64,000 nucleotides of DNA from Malaciobacter marinus (GTDB lineage: Bacteria; Campylobacterota; Campylobacteria; Campylobacterales; Arcobacteraceae), in NCBI RefSeq assembly GCF_003544855.1, contig NZ_CP032101.1:1302001-1366000 (forward strand). Reading direction: 5' to 3'. The first letter of the stretch is position 1; every line of letters starts with the position of its first letter. Of this stretch, positions 33,365-42,979 are shown piece after piece. The position numbers and the translations under genes are program-made. The notes beneath the pieces were generated by a model, which saw nothing but the letters and a program-made list of their open reading frames with translations, was not told where the DNA came from and did not search any database.

Positions 33365-35339
33365 CCCTAGCCTTAGTTGAGTTATTTATTTCTGGATTTT
33401 CTTTTGGAGGAGAAAAATAGTAACCTTGAGAGTAGTCTGCTCCTAAATCTTTTACTGTATTAAAAATATCTTCATTTTCAACATACTCTGCAATAGTTTT
33501 TAATCCTAGATTTTTTGCAAACTCTATTATTGTTTTTGTTATTTTGTAAGAGTTTTTATCAATTACTACATTTTTAATAATAGAAGCATCAATTTTTAAA
33601 TAATCAACATTCATCTTTAAAATATGCTCAAAGTTTGAATACCCAGATCCAAAATCATCAATAGCAACTTTACACCCTAAGCTTTTAATTTCATCAATAA
33701 AATTTATTAATATATTGTAATTTTTTACACTTTCATCTTCTAAAATTTCAAAAACAACTTTATCTTTTATATTATATTTTTTCATTTTTTTTCTTACAAA
33801 ATTTAAAAAATCTGGATCTTCGATATCTTCATATGATATATTAATAGAGAATTCATAATCTAATTTATCAAATTTTTTAAAAGCTTTTTCAATAACTATT
33901 TTTGTTATTTTAGTATATTGATTTGATTTTTTTGAAACTTCTAAAAAGAAAAAAGGAGATATTACTTTATCTTCATCAATCATTCTTACTAAACACTCAT
34001 ACTTGTCTATTTCTAGAGTTTTATTATTGATTAATGGTTGATAATAAACAATAATTTGGTCTTTACTTAAAGCATTTTTTAATTTTTTTGTCCATTTCAT
34101 ATTGTTTTCATACTCTTGTAAATTATCTAATTTATCATAAAATACTAAGTAGTCTTTATTGTCTTTTTTTGCTGCTTGAAGTGCCAAATCTGCTGTAATT
34201 AACTTATTGTTTTTTGTAGAAAATGATATACCAGCTTTAACCCGAGTATCGATTTCATATTGTTCATAAGTAAATACTTCTTTATAGATTTTAGTAATAA
34301 TAGTTTTAATTACAGTTAAGAAGTCATTCTTTTCTACTTCTTCTGCTATTACGCAATAAGTATCAGATGGAAACTTATAAAGCTTAATACCATTATGGTT
34401 TTTTATTATATTCTCCATAATATTAGCAACTTGAATTAAAACCCAGTCACCAACTTTATTTCCAAAAAAATCATTTATTTCTTTAAAAGAGTTTATATCA
34501 ATAATTGCTAAAGAGTTAATATTGATTTTTTCATGTTGTAGTTGATCAATTAGTTTTGCTCTATTTGGTTTTTTTGTAAGATTGTCTGTATATAAAAGAT
34601 TAATGAGCTCTTGTTTATACTCGATTTCATGAGTAATGTCATCTAAAAAAATAAGATGGTTTTTATTTTGTTTTAGATAATTAGATTGAATCTTATAAAT
34701 ATATTTTTTATCTTCTATATTTATTAATACTTTTAAATCATCTTCTTTTTTTAAGTATTTTAGCCAATCAATATTTTTTTCACCAAATAAATAACCTTCT
34801 TTTTTTTCAAATACATCAGAGACTTGTTTGTATTTTTTATTTAATTCACTTAATTTTTTTAACTTCAAGACTTTTAAAAAGTTTTTATTTGCAAAAAGAA
34901 ATTTTTTACCATCTGTTAAAAATATAGGTGTTGCAATATTATTTAATATAGTAGAAGAAACTTCTTTTTGTTTTAGAAGTTCTTTTTCTTTTTCTCTAAT
35001 TTTTACATAATGATTTATTTTAAATACTAGTTTATTAAAAAATAGTGGTTTGTAAATAAAGTCAAAAACATCAATACTATAAGCTAAATCAAGATTTTGA
35101 GTATTATCTATGATAAATATAACATCTATATCATTACTTAAACACTCTTTTGCAATTTTTATAGAGTTTTGTATATTTATATCAATAATTAATAAATTTA
35201 ATTCAAGTTTTTTAGATAAAATCTCTTTTTCATTAGCAGTAAAATGCATATTTATATTTGAGAGTTCATTTATAGTTTTTTCTTTTAGTTGTATATTTTG
35301 TATTATTTCACTATCTGCAATTAGAACATCAAAGTGCAT
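33357..35339 (-). CDS. Receiver-like, PAS, GGDEF (degenerate) and EAL protein, probable c-di-GMP phosphodiesterase
   Basis: 660 residues. The N-terminal 110 residues resemble a receiver (DVLIADSE, LLIDINIQNS, FIYKPLFFNKL). A PAS-like region follows (about 125-235), then a GGDEF domain (about 245-390) whose signature reads YKFPSDTYCVI instead of GGDEF, so it cannot be a normal cyclase. The EAL domain (about 400-640) has YECLVRM in place of EALVR, EFSINISYEDIED, VAIDDFGSGYSNF and YLKIDASIIKNVV. The metal-binding Glu and DDFG residues are present, so hydrolysis of c-di-GMP is likely. Translationally coupled to the following regulator-GGDEF gene. Confidence 0.85.
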   Translation of the reverse strand: MHFDVLIADSEIIQNIQLKEKTINELSNINMHFTANEKEILSKKLELNLLIIDINIQNSIKIAKECLSNDIDVIFIIDNTQNLDLAYSIDVFDFIYKPLFFNKLVFKINHYVKIREKEKELLKQKEVSSTILNNIATPIFLTDGKKFLFANKNFLKVLKLKKLSELNKKYKQVSDVFEKKEGYLFGEKNIDWLKYLKKEDDLKVLINIEDKKYIYKIQSNYLKQNKNHLIFLDDITHEIEYKQELINLLYTDNLTKKPNRAKLIDQLQHEKININSLAIIDINSFKEINDFFGNKVGDWVLIQVANIMENIIKNHNGIKLYKFPSDTYCVIAEEVEKNDFLTVIKTIITKIYKEVFTYEQYEIDTRVKAGISFSTKNNKLITADLALQAAKKDNKDYLVFYDKLDNLQEYENNMKWTKKLKNALSKDQIIVYYQPLINNKTLEIDKYECLVRMIDEDKVISPFFFLEVSKKSNQYTKITKIVIEKAFKKFDKLDYEFSINISYEDIEDPDFLNFVRKKMKKYNIKDKVVFEILEDESVKNYNILINFIDEIKSLGCKVAIDDFGSGYSNFEHILKMNVDYLKIDASIIKNVVIDKNSYKITKTIIEFAKNLGLKTIAEYVENEDIFNTVKDLGADYSQGYYFSPPKENPEINNSTKARDE

Positions 35340-35448
35340 TAAGTACCTTATATTTAAATTATTATATATTATTATATGAAAATAGTCTTTAAAGTTATAT
35401 TATCTATATTTTATGCAAGTTTACTTATTTATTTTAGGTAAATTTAAA

Positions 35449-35482
35449 TCAAAAAATAAGCCATTTTAGACTTATTTTTTGA
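35449..35482 (-). terminator. Terminator of kdsB
   Basis: TCAAAAAATAAG (35449-35460) and its exact complement (35471-35482) form a 12-bp stem with a 10-base loop. The distal arm on the minus strand holds the stop codon of kdsB, and the A/T tract gives a T-run. Confidence 0.6.
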
Positions 35483-36197
35483 AGATTTTAAGAGCATTTT
35501 CTAAATCCTCTTGAGTATCAATTCCAAATGATTTAGAGTTTACTTCAACCATCGCAATTGAATATCCATTATCAATGGCTCTTAATTGTTCTAGCTTTTC
35601 TATTTTTTCTAATTTTGAAGGTTTTAAAGAACAAAAATCATTTAAGCTTTTTTTTGTAAATCCATAAATCCCTAAATGTCCGCTGTAACTAGAGTTTTCA
35701 TAGTGATCTCTGTGATATGGAACTTTTGCTCTTGAAAAATATATAGCATTACTATTTTCATCAAGTATAACTTTTACATGATTAGGATCATCAGCTAAAT
35801 CTGATGTTATCTTTTTATAACAACTAACAATCATTGTATTTTCATTATTCTTTTTTACTTCTTTTACTCTATTTATTACAGATTTAACTACTTCAGGCTC
35901 TATAAAAGGTTCATCTGCTTGTACATTTATGATGATTTCATCATCTGGTAAATCAAGTTTATTTACAGCTTCATTTATTCTATCTGTTCCACTTTGATGA
36001 ACGTTTGATGTAAGTACAGCTTCATATCCATGTATTTTTGCTAAATCTAAAACTTCTAAGGAGTCCGTTGCAATTACTACTTTATCTAGTGCACTAACTT
36101 GCATAGCTGTTTTTATTACCATTGGTAAACCTAATATATCCACTAATATTTTATTTTCAAATCTACTTGAATTTAATCTTGCTGGAATAACTATCAT
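35472..36197 (-). CDS. kdsB: 3-deoxy-manno-octulosonate cytidylyltransferase
   Basis: 241 residues. It activates Kdo with CTP to CMP-Kdo for the inner core of LPS. The nucleotidyltransferase motif IVIPARLNSSRFENKIL is at residues 2-18, then SGTDRINEAVNKL near 70, NVQADEPFIEPEV near 91, YSGHLGIYGFTKKSL near 168 and LEQLRAIDNGYSI near 200. It follows a histidine kinase gene by 10 bases on the same strand, an unusual pairing. LptB at 31.3 kb serves the same pathway. Confidence 0.94.
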   Translation of the reverse strand: MIVIPARLNSSRFENKILVDILGLPMVIKTAMQVSALDKVVIATDSLEVLDLAKIHGYEAVLTSNVHQSGTDRINEAVNKLDLPDDEIIINVQADEPFIEPEVVKSVINRVKEVKKNNENTMIVSCYKKITSDLADDPNHVKVILDENSNAIYFSRAKVPYHRDHYENSSYSGHLGIYGFTKKSLNDFCSLKPSKLEKIEKLEQLRAIDNGYSIAMVEVNSKSFGIDTQEDLENALKIFKK

Positions 36198-36207
36198 TTT
36201 TCTTCCT

Positions 36208-37677
36208 TTAAATTGGCAGTGCTATTTTAAATGTAGCACCACTATTATGGTTTGTTACACTAATTTCACCCATTAAATGCATTTCTGTGATTATTTTACA
36301 TGTATATAATCCTAATCCTACACCATGTTTTGAGTTTTTTGTTGAGAAATAAGGTTCAAAAATTTTATCAATTATATCTTCATCAATTCCACCTGCATTA
36401 TCACTTATCTCAAAGAATATTGTATTATTTAAACAATAACAAGTTAGTTTTATTACACCATTTTTAATTTTTTTTCTAAATATTGCTTCTTTTGCATTTA
36501 CTAAAATATTTACTAAAATAGTTGTAAGTTCACTTTTATAACTATTAAAAGCAGGGATATCAGTTACATCTTTTATAAAATCTATATCTTTTGACTCTGG
36601 ATCTTTTTTGAAAATCTCTACAGCTTTTAAAATAACATCTTTTGCTATAACTTTCTCTTTCTCACTTTTTAATTGTACAAAACTTTGAAACTCTTCAATA
36701 GTATCTGATAACTTTTGTGCATCATCTTTTATCTCTTTTAAGCTTTGTGAAAACACCTCTTTATTTGAATCAAGTCCCATTGTTAAATCAAGTTCAAGTT
36801 TTTGAGCTCTAATTGATATTATATTTAAAGGTTGTCTCCATTCATGGGAAAGCATTTGCAAAGTTTCTGTCATTATTGCTAGTTTTGATTGTTGAACTAA
36901 TAAGTTGTCTTTTTGAAGCACTTCTTGTTGCAAAGACTTTGTTTCTACATTAAGATTAATCTCATTTGTAATATCAAACATAAGTGAAGTATAACCTGTG
37001 ATATCACCATATTTATTATAAGTAGGCTTTACTTTTGTATCAATCCAAAAAATTATTCCATTTTTTCTTTTAGCTTTGATTTTCCCATTCCACTCTTTTG
37101 CATTTTTGATATGATTTAAAATCTCACTAAAGACCTTGTCATCTTCGTCAACTGATTTTATAATAGTATGGTGCTTATTTAATAGTTCATTCTCTTCATA
37201 ACCACTAAGAGTACGAAAAGCTTGACTAGTTTGGGTTATAAGTCCATCTATATTTACATGAGTTGAAGCCACATAACTATCTAAAATTTGATCATCAGAA
37301 ATCTCTTTTGTTATATCTTTTGTATTAATTACAAAAAGTTTTTTATTTAGCATAGTTGATAATGTTATTCTTAAGTAAACTTTTTGATTATCTTTTCTAA
37401 TACAAACAATATTTATATCTGATTCATATCTATTTTTTAAATTTTTTTTCATTAATTCAATAAATGATTTTTTATAATCTTCTTGTATAAATGATATAAA
37501 ATTTTTGTTTTTTAATTCTTCTTTTGAAAAACCCAAAATAGGAACGAATGCATTATTGTAATATATAAACTTCCCAGTAAAATCAATAATTCCTATTCCA
37601 TCCCAAGAATTATTTATTATCTCTTTTAGTTCATCATTACTTCTTTTGAGTTTAGTAAGAGTGTACTCTTCTGACAT
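36208..37677 (-). CDS. Multi-PAS sensor histidine kinase
   Basis: 489 residues, cytoplasmic. Two PAS domains (about 10-130, DGIGIIDFTGKFIYYNNAFV; and about 135-250, WNGKIKAKRKNGIIFWIDTK) precede the kinase core: H-box TLQMLSHEWRQPLNIISI near 277, N-box ILVNAKEAIF, ISDNAGGIDEDII and KHGVGLGLYTCKI. It differs from the other kinases here in having HEW instead of HQW. No regulator gene is adjacent, so the partner is unknown. It is cotranscribed with kdsB and divergent from polA. Confidence 0.88.
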   Translation of the reverse strand: MSEEYTLTKLKRSNDELKEIINNSWDGIGIIDFTGKFIYYNNAFVPILGFSKEELKNKNFISFIQEDYKKSFIELMKKNLKNRYESDINIVCIRKDNQKVYLRITLSTMLNKKLFVINTKDITKEISDDQILDSYVASTHVNIDGLITQTSQAFRTLSGYEENELLNKHHTIIKSVDEDDKVFSEILNHIKNAKEWNGKIKAKRKNGIIFWIDTKVKPTYNKYGDITGYTSLMFDITNEINLNVETKSLQQEVLQKDNLLVQQSKLAIMTETLQMLSHEWRQPLNIISIRAQKLELDLTMGLDSNKEVFSQSLKEIKDDAQKLSDTIEEFQSFVQLKSEKEKVIAKDVILKAVEIFKKDPESKDIDFIKDVTDIPAFNSYKSELTTILVNILVNAKEAIFRKKIKNGVIKLTCYCLNNTIFFEISDNAGGIDEDIIDKIFEPYFSTKNSKHGVGLGLYTCKIITEMHLMGEISVTNHNSGATFKIALPI

Positions 37678-37742
37678 ATAAAACCTTATTTTTAGTATTG
37701 ATATTATATTATAAAAACTTTAAAAATTTATAAGTAGGTAAT

Positions 37743-40424
37743 ATGAAGAAAACAATAACAGTTATAGATACATTCGGATTTTTATTTAGAAGTTATTATG
37801 CACTTCCTCCTTTAAAATCAAAAGAGGGATTTCCAACTGGCTTATTAACAGGTTTTATGAATTTTATTTCAAATATTGGAAAAGATTTTCAAACTGATTA
37901 TTTAGTATTTGCATTAGATTCTAAAGGCGATACTTTTAGAAATGAAATTTATAGTCAATATAAAGCACATAGACCAGATGTGCCAGAAGATCTTTTAACA
38001 CAACTACCTGTTGCAATTGATTGGATAGAGAAAATGGGCTTTCAAACAGCTTCAAGAGTTGGATTTGAAGCAGATGATATTATAGCTTCAATAGCCCATG
38101 ATGCAAAAAGAAAAGATTTAGAAGTAAGAATAGTAAGTCATGATAAAGATTTATATCAATTAATTGATGATGATACAATTTATTTATTCGATCCAATAAA
38201 AAAAGTAATAATCAATGAAGATAAATGTACAGAAAAATATGGAGTAACACCTAAACAATTCACTGATTATCAAGCACTTTTAGGTGATAGTGCAGATAAT
38301 GTACCTGGAGTTAAAGGTGTGGGAGCAAAAACTGCACAAGCATTAATTAGCCAGTTTAGTACAATAGAAAATATTTATGAAAATTTAGAAAGTATAGAAA
38401 AACCAAGATGGAAAAATCTTTTAGAAGCAAGTAAAGAGATGGCATTTATTTCAAAAGAGTTAGTTACTTTAAAAGTAGATTGTCATGTACTTGATGAAAT
38501 AGATAAATTTACTCTTCCAAAAGAAAACCCAATTTTAAAAATTGCAGATACCTTGCTTGAATATGATTTAAACAGAATTATTGAAAGAGTTAATAAAGAT
38601 GGCTTAAACTATAAAACAAAAATTCCTAAAAAAGAAGAAGTTTTTTTATTTGATTCTATTTTACTTGATACTAAAGACAAATTATTTGATGTTTTAAACT
38701 CAATTGATAAAAATTGTATAGTTGCTTTTGATACTGAAACAACGAGTTTAGATACAAAAGATGCAAAAATAGTAGGCTTCTCTTTTAGTTTTGAAGAAAA
38801 CAAAGGATATTATGTTCCAATAGGGCATTTTTATCTAGGAGTTCCTGATCAAATAGGCTTAGATGATGCAAAAAAGGCATTAGAAAAACTAAATGAATTT
38901 AAACTTGTAGCACAAAACTTTAAATATGATTATGAAATAATAAAAACAAACTTTAATTTAGAAATGAATTTGTATGCTGATACGATGATAATGTCTTGGC
39001 TTTTAAATCCAAGTTCAAAATTAGGACTTGATGCTAAAGCAAAAGAGTATTTTGACCATACAATGTTAGCTTTTAAAGAGCTTGTTAAAAAAGGAGAAAA
39101 CTTTTCTAGTGTTGAAGTTGAAAAAGCTTGTTTATATGCTAGTGAAGATGCTGTTATTACTTTAAAATTATTTTATAAGTTAAAAGAAGAATTTAAAGCT
39201 TCAAATTTAGAATATCTATTTGAACTAGGGCAGACTTTAGAGTTTGAATTTACTAAAGTATTAGCATACATGCAAGAAAATGGTATAAAAATTGATATTA
39301 AAATACTTGAAGAGTTAAAAGAAAAAAGTTTAAAACATCTAGGTGAACTAACTAATAATATTTATGAGTTAGCAGGTAGTGAATTTAATATAAACTCTCC
39401 AAAGCAATTAGGAGAAGTACTATTTGATAAATTAGGTTTAACTGCTTCAAAAAAGACTAAAAGTGGATATAGTACGAATGAAATGGTTTTACAAAAACTT
39501 CATGATGAACATAAAATAATTCCTTTACTTTTAGATTATAGAGAATCTCATAAGTTGCAGTCAACATATATTGAGCCACTATTAAAGCTTGCAAAACAAA
39601 GAGATAATAATAGAGTTTATACTTCATTTTTACAAACTGGAACGGCAACAGGAAGATTAAGTAGTAAAAATCCTAATTTACAAAATATTCCAGTAAAAAG
39701 TGAAGCTGGAGCATTAATAAGAAGTGCATTCATACCAAAAGAAGGTTATTCTCTTGTAGGAATAGATTATTCTCAAATTGAATTACGATTACTAGCACAT
39801 TTTAGTGAAGATGAAGCTTTACTAGAAGCTTTTAATAGTAATTTAGATATTCATAAACAAACTGCAATAAAGATTTTTGGAGAAGAAGAAGCAAGTTCAA
39901 AAAGATCAATAGCTAAATCTATAAACTTTGGACTTATTTATGGAATGGGTAGTAGAAAACTTGCTGATACATTAGGAATTAAAACAGCAGAAGCAAAAAG
40001 TTATATAGAGTCTTATTTTCAAGCTTTTAAAAGTGTAAAGGATTATTTAAAATCAATTGAAGATACGATTTTAGAAACTGAATATATAGAGACATTACTT
40101 AAAAGAAGAAGAGTATTTGATTTTAATAGTGCAAATGGAATGCAAAAGGCTGCATTTTTAAGAGAGGGTGTTAACACAAAATTTCAAGGAAGTGCTGCTG
40201 ATTTAATTAAACTTTCTATGCTGAAAATTTGGGAAAAGTATAAGAATAATGATGATATAAAAATGCTTCTACAAATTCATGATGAATTAATTTTTGAAAT
40301 AAAAAATGATAAAATTGAAGAAATATTAGAAGATTTGGTAAACATAATGGAAAATATAGTTAAATTAAAAGTTCCATTGAAAGTGTCAAAAAATATCGGT
40401 AAAAGTTGGCAAGAGTTAAAATAA
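37743..40424 (+). CDS. polA: DNA polymerase I
   Basis: 893 residues, full three-domain PolA for Okazaki fragment processing and repair. The 5'-3' exonuclease (about 1-290) has GFEADDIIASIAH, VSHDKDLYQLI and ALLGDSADNVPGVKGVGAKT. The 3'-5' exonuclease (about 305-490) keeps its metal ligands: FDTETTSLD, AQNFKYDYEII and YASEDAVITLKL, so proofreading is probably active, unlike in many other PolA proteins. The polymerase has TGRLSSKNPNLQNIPVKSE, motif A VGIDYSQIELRLLAH near 680, the O helix KRSIAKSINFGLIYGMG and motif C LLQIHDELIFEI near 855. Single gene, divergent from the kinase. Confidence 0.96.
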   Translation: MKKTITVIDTFGFLFRSYYALPPLKSKEGFPTGLLTGFMNFISNIGKDFQTDYLVFALDSKGDTFRNEIYSQYKAHRPDVPEDLLTQLPVAIDWIEKMGFQTASRVGFEADDIIASIAHDAKRKDLEVRIVSHDKDLYQLIDDDTIYLFDPIKKVIINEDKCTEKYGVTPKQFTDYQALLGDSADNVPGVKGVGAKTAQALISQFSTIENIYENLESIEKPRWKNLLEASKEMAFISKELVTLKVDCHVLDEIDKFTLPKENPILKIADTLLEYDLNRIIERVNKDGLNYKTKIPKKEEVFLFDSILLDTKDKLFDVLNSIDKNCIVAFDTETTSLDTKDAKIVGFSFSFEENKGYYVPIGHFYLGVPDQIGLDDAKKALEKLNEFKLVAQNFKYDYEIIKTNFNLEMNLYADTMIMSWLLNPSSKLGLDAKAKEYFDHTMLAFKELVKKGENFSSVEVEKACLYASEDAVITLKLFYKLKEEFKASNLEYLFELGQTLEFEFTKVLAYMQENGIKIDIKILEELKEKSLKHLGELTNNIYELAGSEFNINSPKQLGEVLFDKLGLTASKKTKSGYSTNEMVLQKLHDEHKIIPLLLDYRESHKLQSTYIEPLLKLAKQRDNNRVYTSFLQTGTATGRLSSKNPNLQNIPVKSEAGALIRSAFIPKEGYSLVGIDYSQIELRLLAHFSEDEALLEAFNSNLDIHKQTAIKIFGEEEASSKRSIAKSINFGLIYGMGSRKLADTLGIKTAEAKSYIESYFQAFKSVKDYLKSIEDTILETEYIETLLKRRRVFDFNSANGMQKAAFLREGVNTKFQGSAADLIKLSMLKIWEKYKNNDDIKMLLQIHDELIFEIKNDKIEEILEDLVNIMENIVKLKVPLKVSKNIGKSWQELK

Positions 40425-40468
40425 TAAAGAAAAATGTAAATTTTATTTATTTATAAATAATTTTTCTT

Positions 40469-40497
40469 TGACAAATGTAATAAAATTTGCTATTATT
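40469..40497 (+). promoter_or_regulatory. Consensus-like promoter TTGACA-N17-TATTAT
   Basis: TTGACA at 40469-40474 and TATTAT at 40492-40497 with exactly 17 bases between, 31 bases before the start of the response regulator at 40529. A complete -35 box is rare among the AT-rich upstream regions here. A loose 10-bp hairpin (40427-40436 with 40461-40470) just upstream may end polA transcription. Confidence 0.75.
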
Positions 40498-40528
40498 TTA
40501 AATAAAAATTAATATCAAAGAGTTAAAG

Positions 40529-41230
40529 ATGTTAAAAACTGAAAAAAATATAAGAAAATTATACAATGCAAAACTACTTATTATAAGTAATGATGACAAT
40601 GTTAAAGTAACTATTGAAAATGAATTTGATGATTACTTTAAAGAATTAAAATTGGTTAATGGTTCACTAGAAGCTCTTGAATTAGCTGTTTCAAATAGTT
40701 ATGATTTAGTAATAATTGATACAAATATAAAAGATTATTCATTTGATGAAATTTGTACTGAAATATCTAATAAAGCTTCAAATTTACCAAAAATTATAAT
40801 TTCTGATGAAGAAAATAATGATGATATTGTTACTGCAATAAATTGTAGTGCATATACTTTTATATCAAAACCTTTAAGAGTAAAAGATGTAAAACTTGCA
40901 ATTATTATGTGCTTAAATCAAACTAAAAGAGGTGACAAAATAGAGTTCCAAAATGGAATCTATTTTGATGAGTATAGAGATCAATTCTTTAAACCAGGTG
41001 GAGTACTAATAGACTTTACAAGATTAGAAAAATCATTCTTAAAATTACTTATTGAAAAAAGAGGTGAGATTACTGATTATGATACTATAAAAGATGTAGT
41101 ATGGAAAGGTAAAAATATGTCTATTTATACAATGAGAAATATAGTAAATAAAATAAGACAAAAAACTTATTATGAAATAATCAGAAACCATTCTAACAAA
41201 GGTTATGTTTTAGAGGAGAATCAAAAGTAA
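40529..41230 (+). CDS. OmpR-like response regulator
   Basis: 233 residues. Receiver (about 12-130) with LLIISNDDNV, phospho-acceptor Asp in LVIIDTNIKDYSF and Lys in AYTFISKPLRV. The C-terminal winged helix (about 140-233) has FTRLEKSFLKLLIEKRGE and NIVNKIRQKTYYEI, ending NHSNKGYVLEENQK, in the style of transcriptional-regulator C-terminal domains. It heads a run of four genes (small protein, zinc-finger protein, receiver-PAS-coiled-coil protein) with short gaps or overlaps, under a strong promoter. No kinase is in the run. Confidence 0.88.
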   Translation: MLKTEKNIRKLYNAKLLIISNDDNVKVTIENEFDDYFKELKLVNGSLEALELAVSNSYDLVIIDTNIKDYSFDEICTEISNKASNLPKIIISDEENNDDIVTAINCSAYTFISKPLRVKDVKLAIIMCLNQTKRGDKIEFQNGIYFDEYRDQFFKPGGVLIDFTRLEKSFLKLLIEKRGEITDYDTIKDVVWKGKNMSIYTMRNIVNKIRQKTYYEIIRNHSNKGYVLEENQK

Positions 41231-41245
41231 TTTTGAGTAAAATAT

Positions 41246-41437
41246 ATGGAAGAAAAAATACTTTCAAAAGAAGAACTAATTAAACTTTTCCAGGAAGAAA
41301 AAATAATTGATACTGGAAAAGGCTGGTTAATGGACAACAAAGAAGTTGAAATAATAGCTCTTCATGATGTAGATCCAAAATTCCTTCAAGATGTAACAAA
41401 TGCAAAACTTTATAAATTAATTATTAAAGGAAATTGA
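41246..41437 (+). CDS. Small uncharacterised protein, 63 aa
   Basis: 63 residues, acidic N-terminus (MEEKILSKEELIKLFQEEKI), then TGKGWLMDNKEVEIIALHDV and a final LYKLIIKGN. It has no membrane segment or known motif. The gene lies 15 bases after the regulator gene, and its stop codon TGA overlaps the ATG of the zinc-finger gene (TGATG), so it is expressed in the same run and probably real. Confidence 0.6.
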   Translation: MEEKILSKEELIKLFQEEKIIDTGKGWLMDNKEVEIIALHDVDPKFLQDVTNAKLYKLIIKGN

Positions 41438-41697
41438 TGTCACACTGTCCATTTTGTAAGAAGAAAATTGCTATGAGTAAAGCTTTTTGCTCTAGAAATT
41501 GCAAAGAAAATTACTTTCAGCTTATTTCTATACAAGTGCCAAAACCCTTTTTAAAGAGAATCTTTGTTTTTTGTAGTCATGAAGAAAGAGAAAAAGAGAT
41601 TGAAAAGTTTGCTAATAGACATGGTTGGAGACTAGACCTTCTTAAGAATAAAATTGATGAATTAGCAATAGATTATGGCTATAGAAAAGAAAATTGA
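41437..41697 (+). CDS. Small zinc-finger-like protein, 86 aa
   Basis: Start taken at ATG 41437 (MSHCPFCKKKIAMSKAFCSR), since the alternative TTG one codon earlier has no advantage and the TGATG overlap with the previous gene is typical of coupling. Cys pairs CPFC and CSRNC, with 11 residues between, form a likely treble-clef or ribbon zinc site. The remainder (EREKEIEKFANRHGW) is helical. Function unknown. It overlaps the next gene by 23 bases. Confidence 0.68.
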   Translation: MSHCPFCKKKIAMSKAFCSRNCKENYFQLISIQVPKPFLKRIFVFCSHEEREKEIEKFANRHGWRLDLLKNKIDELAIDYGYRKEN

Positions 41698-42979
41698 AGA
41701 CTCTTTGGAGTTGGAATTATTAAAAGAAAGTACTCTTTTATTTGTAGAACATAATCAAGAAATACTTAATGAAGTCTCACTATTTTTTAAAACATATTTT
41801 AAAGAGGTTTTAACATCTTCAAGTAAACAAGGTGCATTAGAACTTTATAATAAAGAAAAAACAAAAATCGATATTATTTTAACTGATTTGGATCTTCCTA
41901 ATCAAGATGGTTTAGAATTCCTAACTAATATTAGAGCCATCTCTTCTGATATTCCTATTGTATTAAGTACTAAAAACTCTAATACAGAAGTTTTAGAAAA
42001 AGTGATATGTTTAAAAATATCAAATTATATATTAAAACCCATAAAGAATATAACTACTATAAAAATTTTAAATCAAATAATTGAAGAAAACTACAATAAA
42101 AAACTTATATTAGTTCAAAAAAGAGAATTAGAATTATATAAAGATATTTTAGATAAAGAAAATTTGGTTAGTGAAACAGATCCTGATGGAATAATCACTT
42201 ATGCAAATGATATTTTTTGTGAAGTATCTGGTTATACAAAAGAAGAACTTTTAGGACAACCACATAATATAGTAAGACATCCTGATAATTCTTCAAAAAT
42301 CTTTAAAAATCTTTGGGATACTATAAAAGCAGGAAAAGTTTGGAAAAGTAAAATAAAAAATAAAGCTAAAGATGGTAGTTCATATTATGTTAAAGCTACT
42401 ATTTTCCCTATTTTAGATGAAGCTGGAAATATAAAAAAATATGTTTCAAGCAGATTTTTAGTAACACAAGATGAAGAAGAAAAACAGACTTTAAAAAGAT
42501 ATATTTTACAACAAAAAAGTCAAAAAGTTAAATTTGAACAAGAGTTGGAAAATAGATACAACGATATGTTAAAAGAGGCTTTAGAAGCAAAAGAGATGAG
42601 TATAACATCATTTGTAAGTGAACTACAAAGGGAGATTAAAACGCTGCGTTCTAGAATAAATGATGATAAGGGTAGAATCTTAAATTTAGAACATAAAGTT
42701 TCTGATGCAAATAAAAAAGCTGAAAAAGATCATGATGACTTCTTAGAAAAATTATCAAAAATGCGAGATACTACAAGGTTTAGCTATGAAAGATATGAAA
42801 GATTTAAAAAACTAAATGAAAGTTTAAAAGAGAAGTTAGCTAAAGCTCAAGAATCAATAAAAGTATATCAAGAATACATTGAAGAGTATAGACATAAAAT
42901 TGATGATTTAAATGATGTTATTAAGTCTTACGAAGATGACAAGAAGAAAGAAGAAGAAAAAAAAGCTTCTAAGAAATAA
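41675..42979 (+). CDS. Receiver-PAS-coiled-coil signalling protein
   Basis: 434 residues. Receiver (about 15-135) with STLLFVEHNQEI, phospho-acceptor Asp in IILTDLDLPNQDG and Lys in NYILKPIKN; its acidic pocket is Glu-His rather than two acidic residues. An Aer-like PAS follows (about 160-270) with GQPHNIVRHPDNSSKIFKNL. Residues about 280-434 are a long charged coiled coil and there is no output enzyme or DNA-binding domain, so output is probably by protein contact. The start is uncertain: no good ribosome-binding site precedes ATG 41675; a TTG at 41702 is an alternative. Its end overlaps the convergent lgt by 11 bases. Confidence 0.8.
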   Translation: MAIEKKIEDSLELELLKESTLLFVEHNQEILNEVSLFFKTYFKEVLTSSSKQGALELYNKEKTKIDIILTDLDLPNQDGLEFLTNIRAISSDIPIVLSTKNSNTEVLEKVICLKISNYILKPIKNITTIKILNQIIEENYNKKLILVQKRELELYKDILDKENLVSETDPDGIITYANDIFCEVSGYTKEELLGQPHNIVRHPDNSSKIFKNLWDTIKAGKVWKSKIKNKAKDGSSYYVKATIFPILDEAGNIKKYVSSRFLVTQDEEEKQTLKRYILQQKSQKVKFEQELENRYNDMLKEALEAKEMSITSFVSELQREIKTLRSRINDDKGRILNLEHKVSDANKKAEKDHDDFLEKLSKMRDTTRFSYERYERFKKLNESLKEKLAKAQESIKVYQEYIEEYRHKIDDLNDVIKSYEDDKKKEEEKKASKK

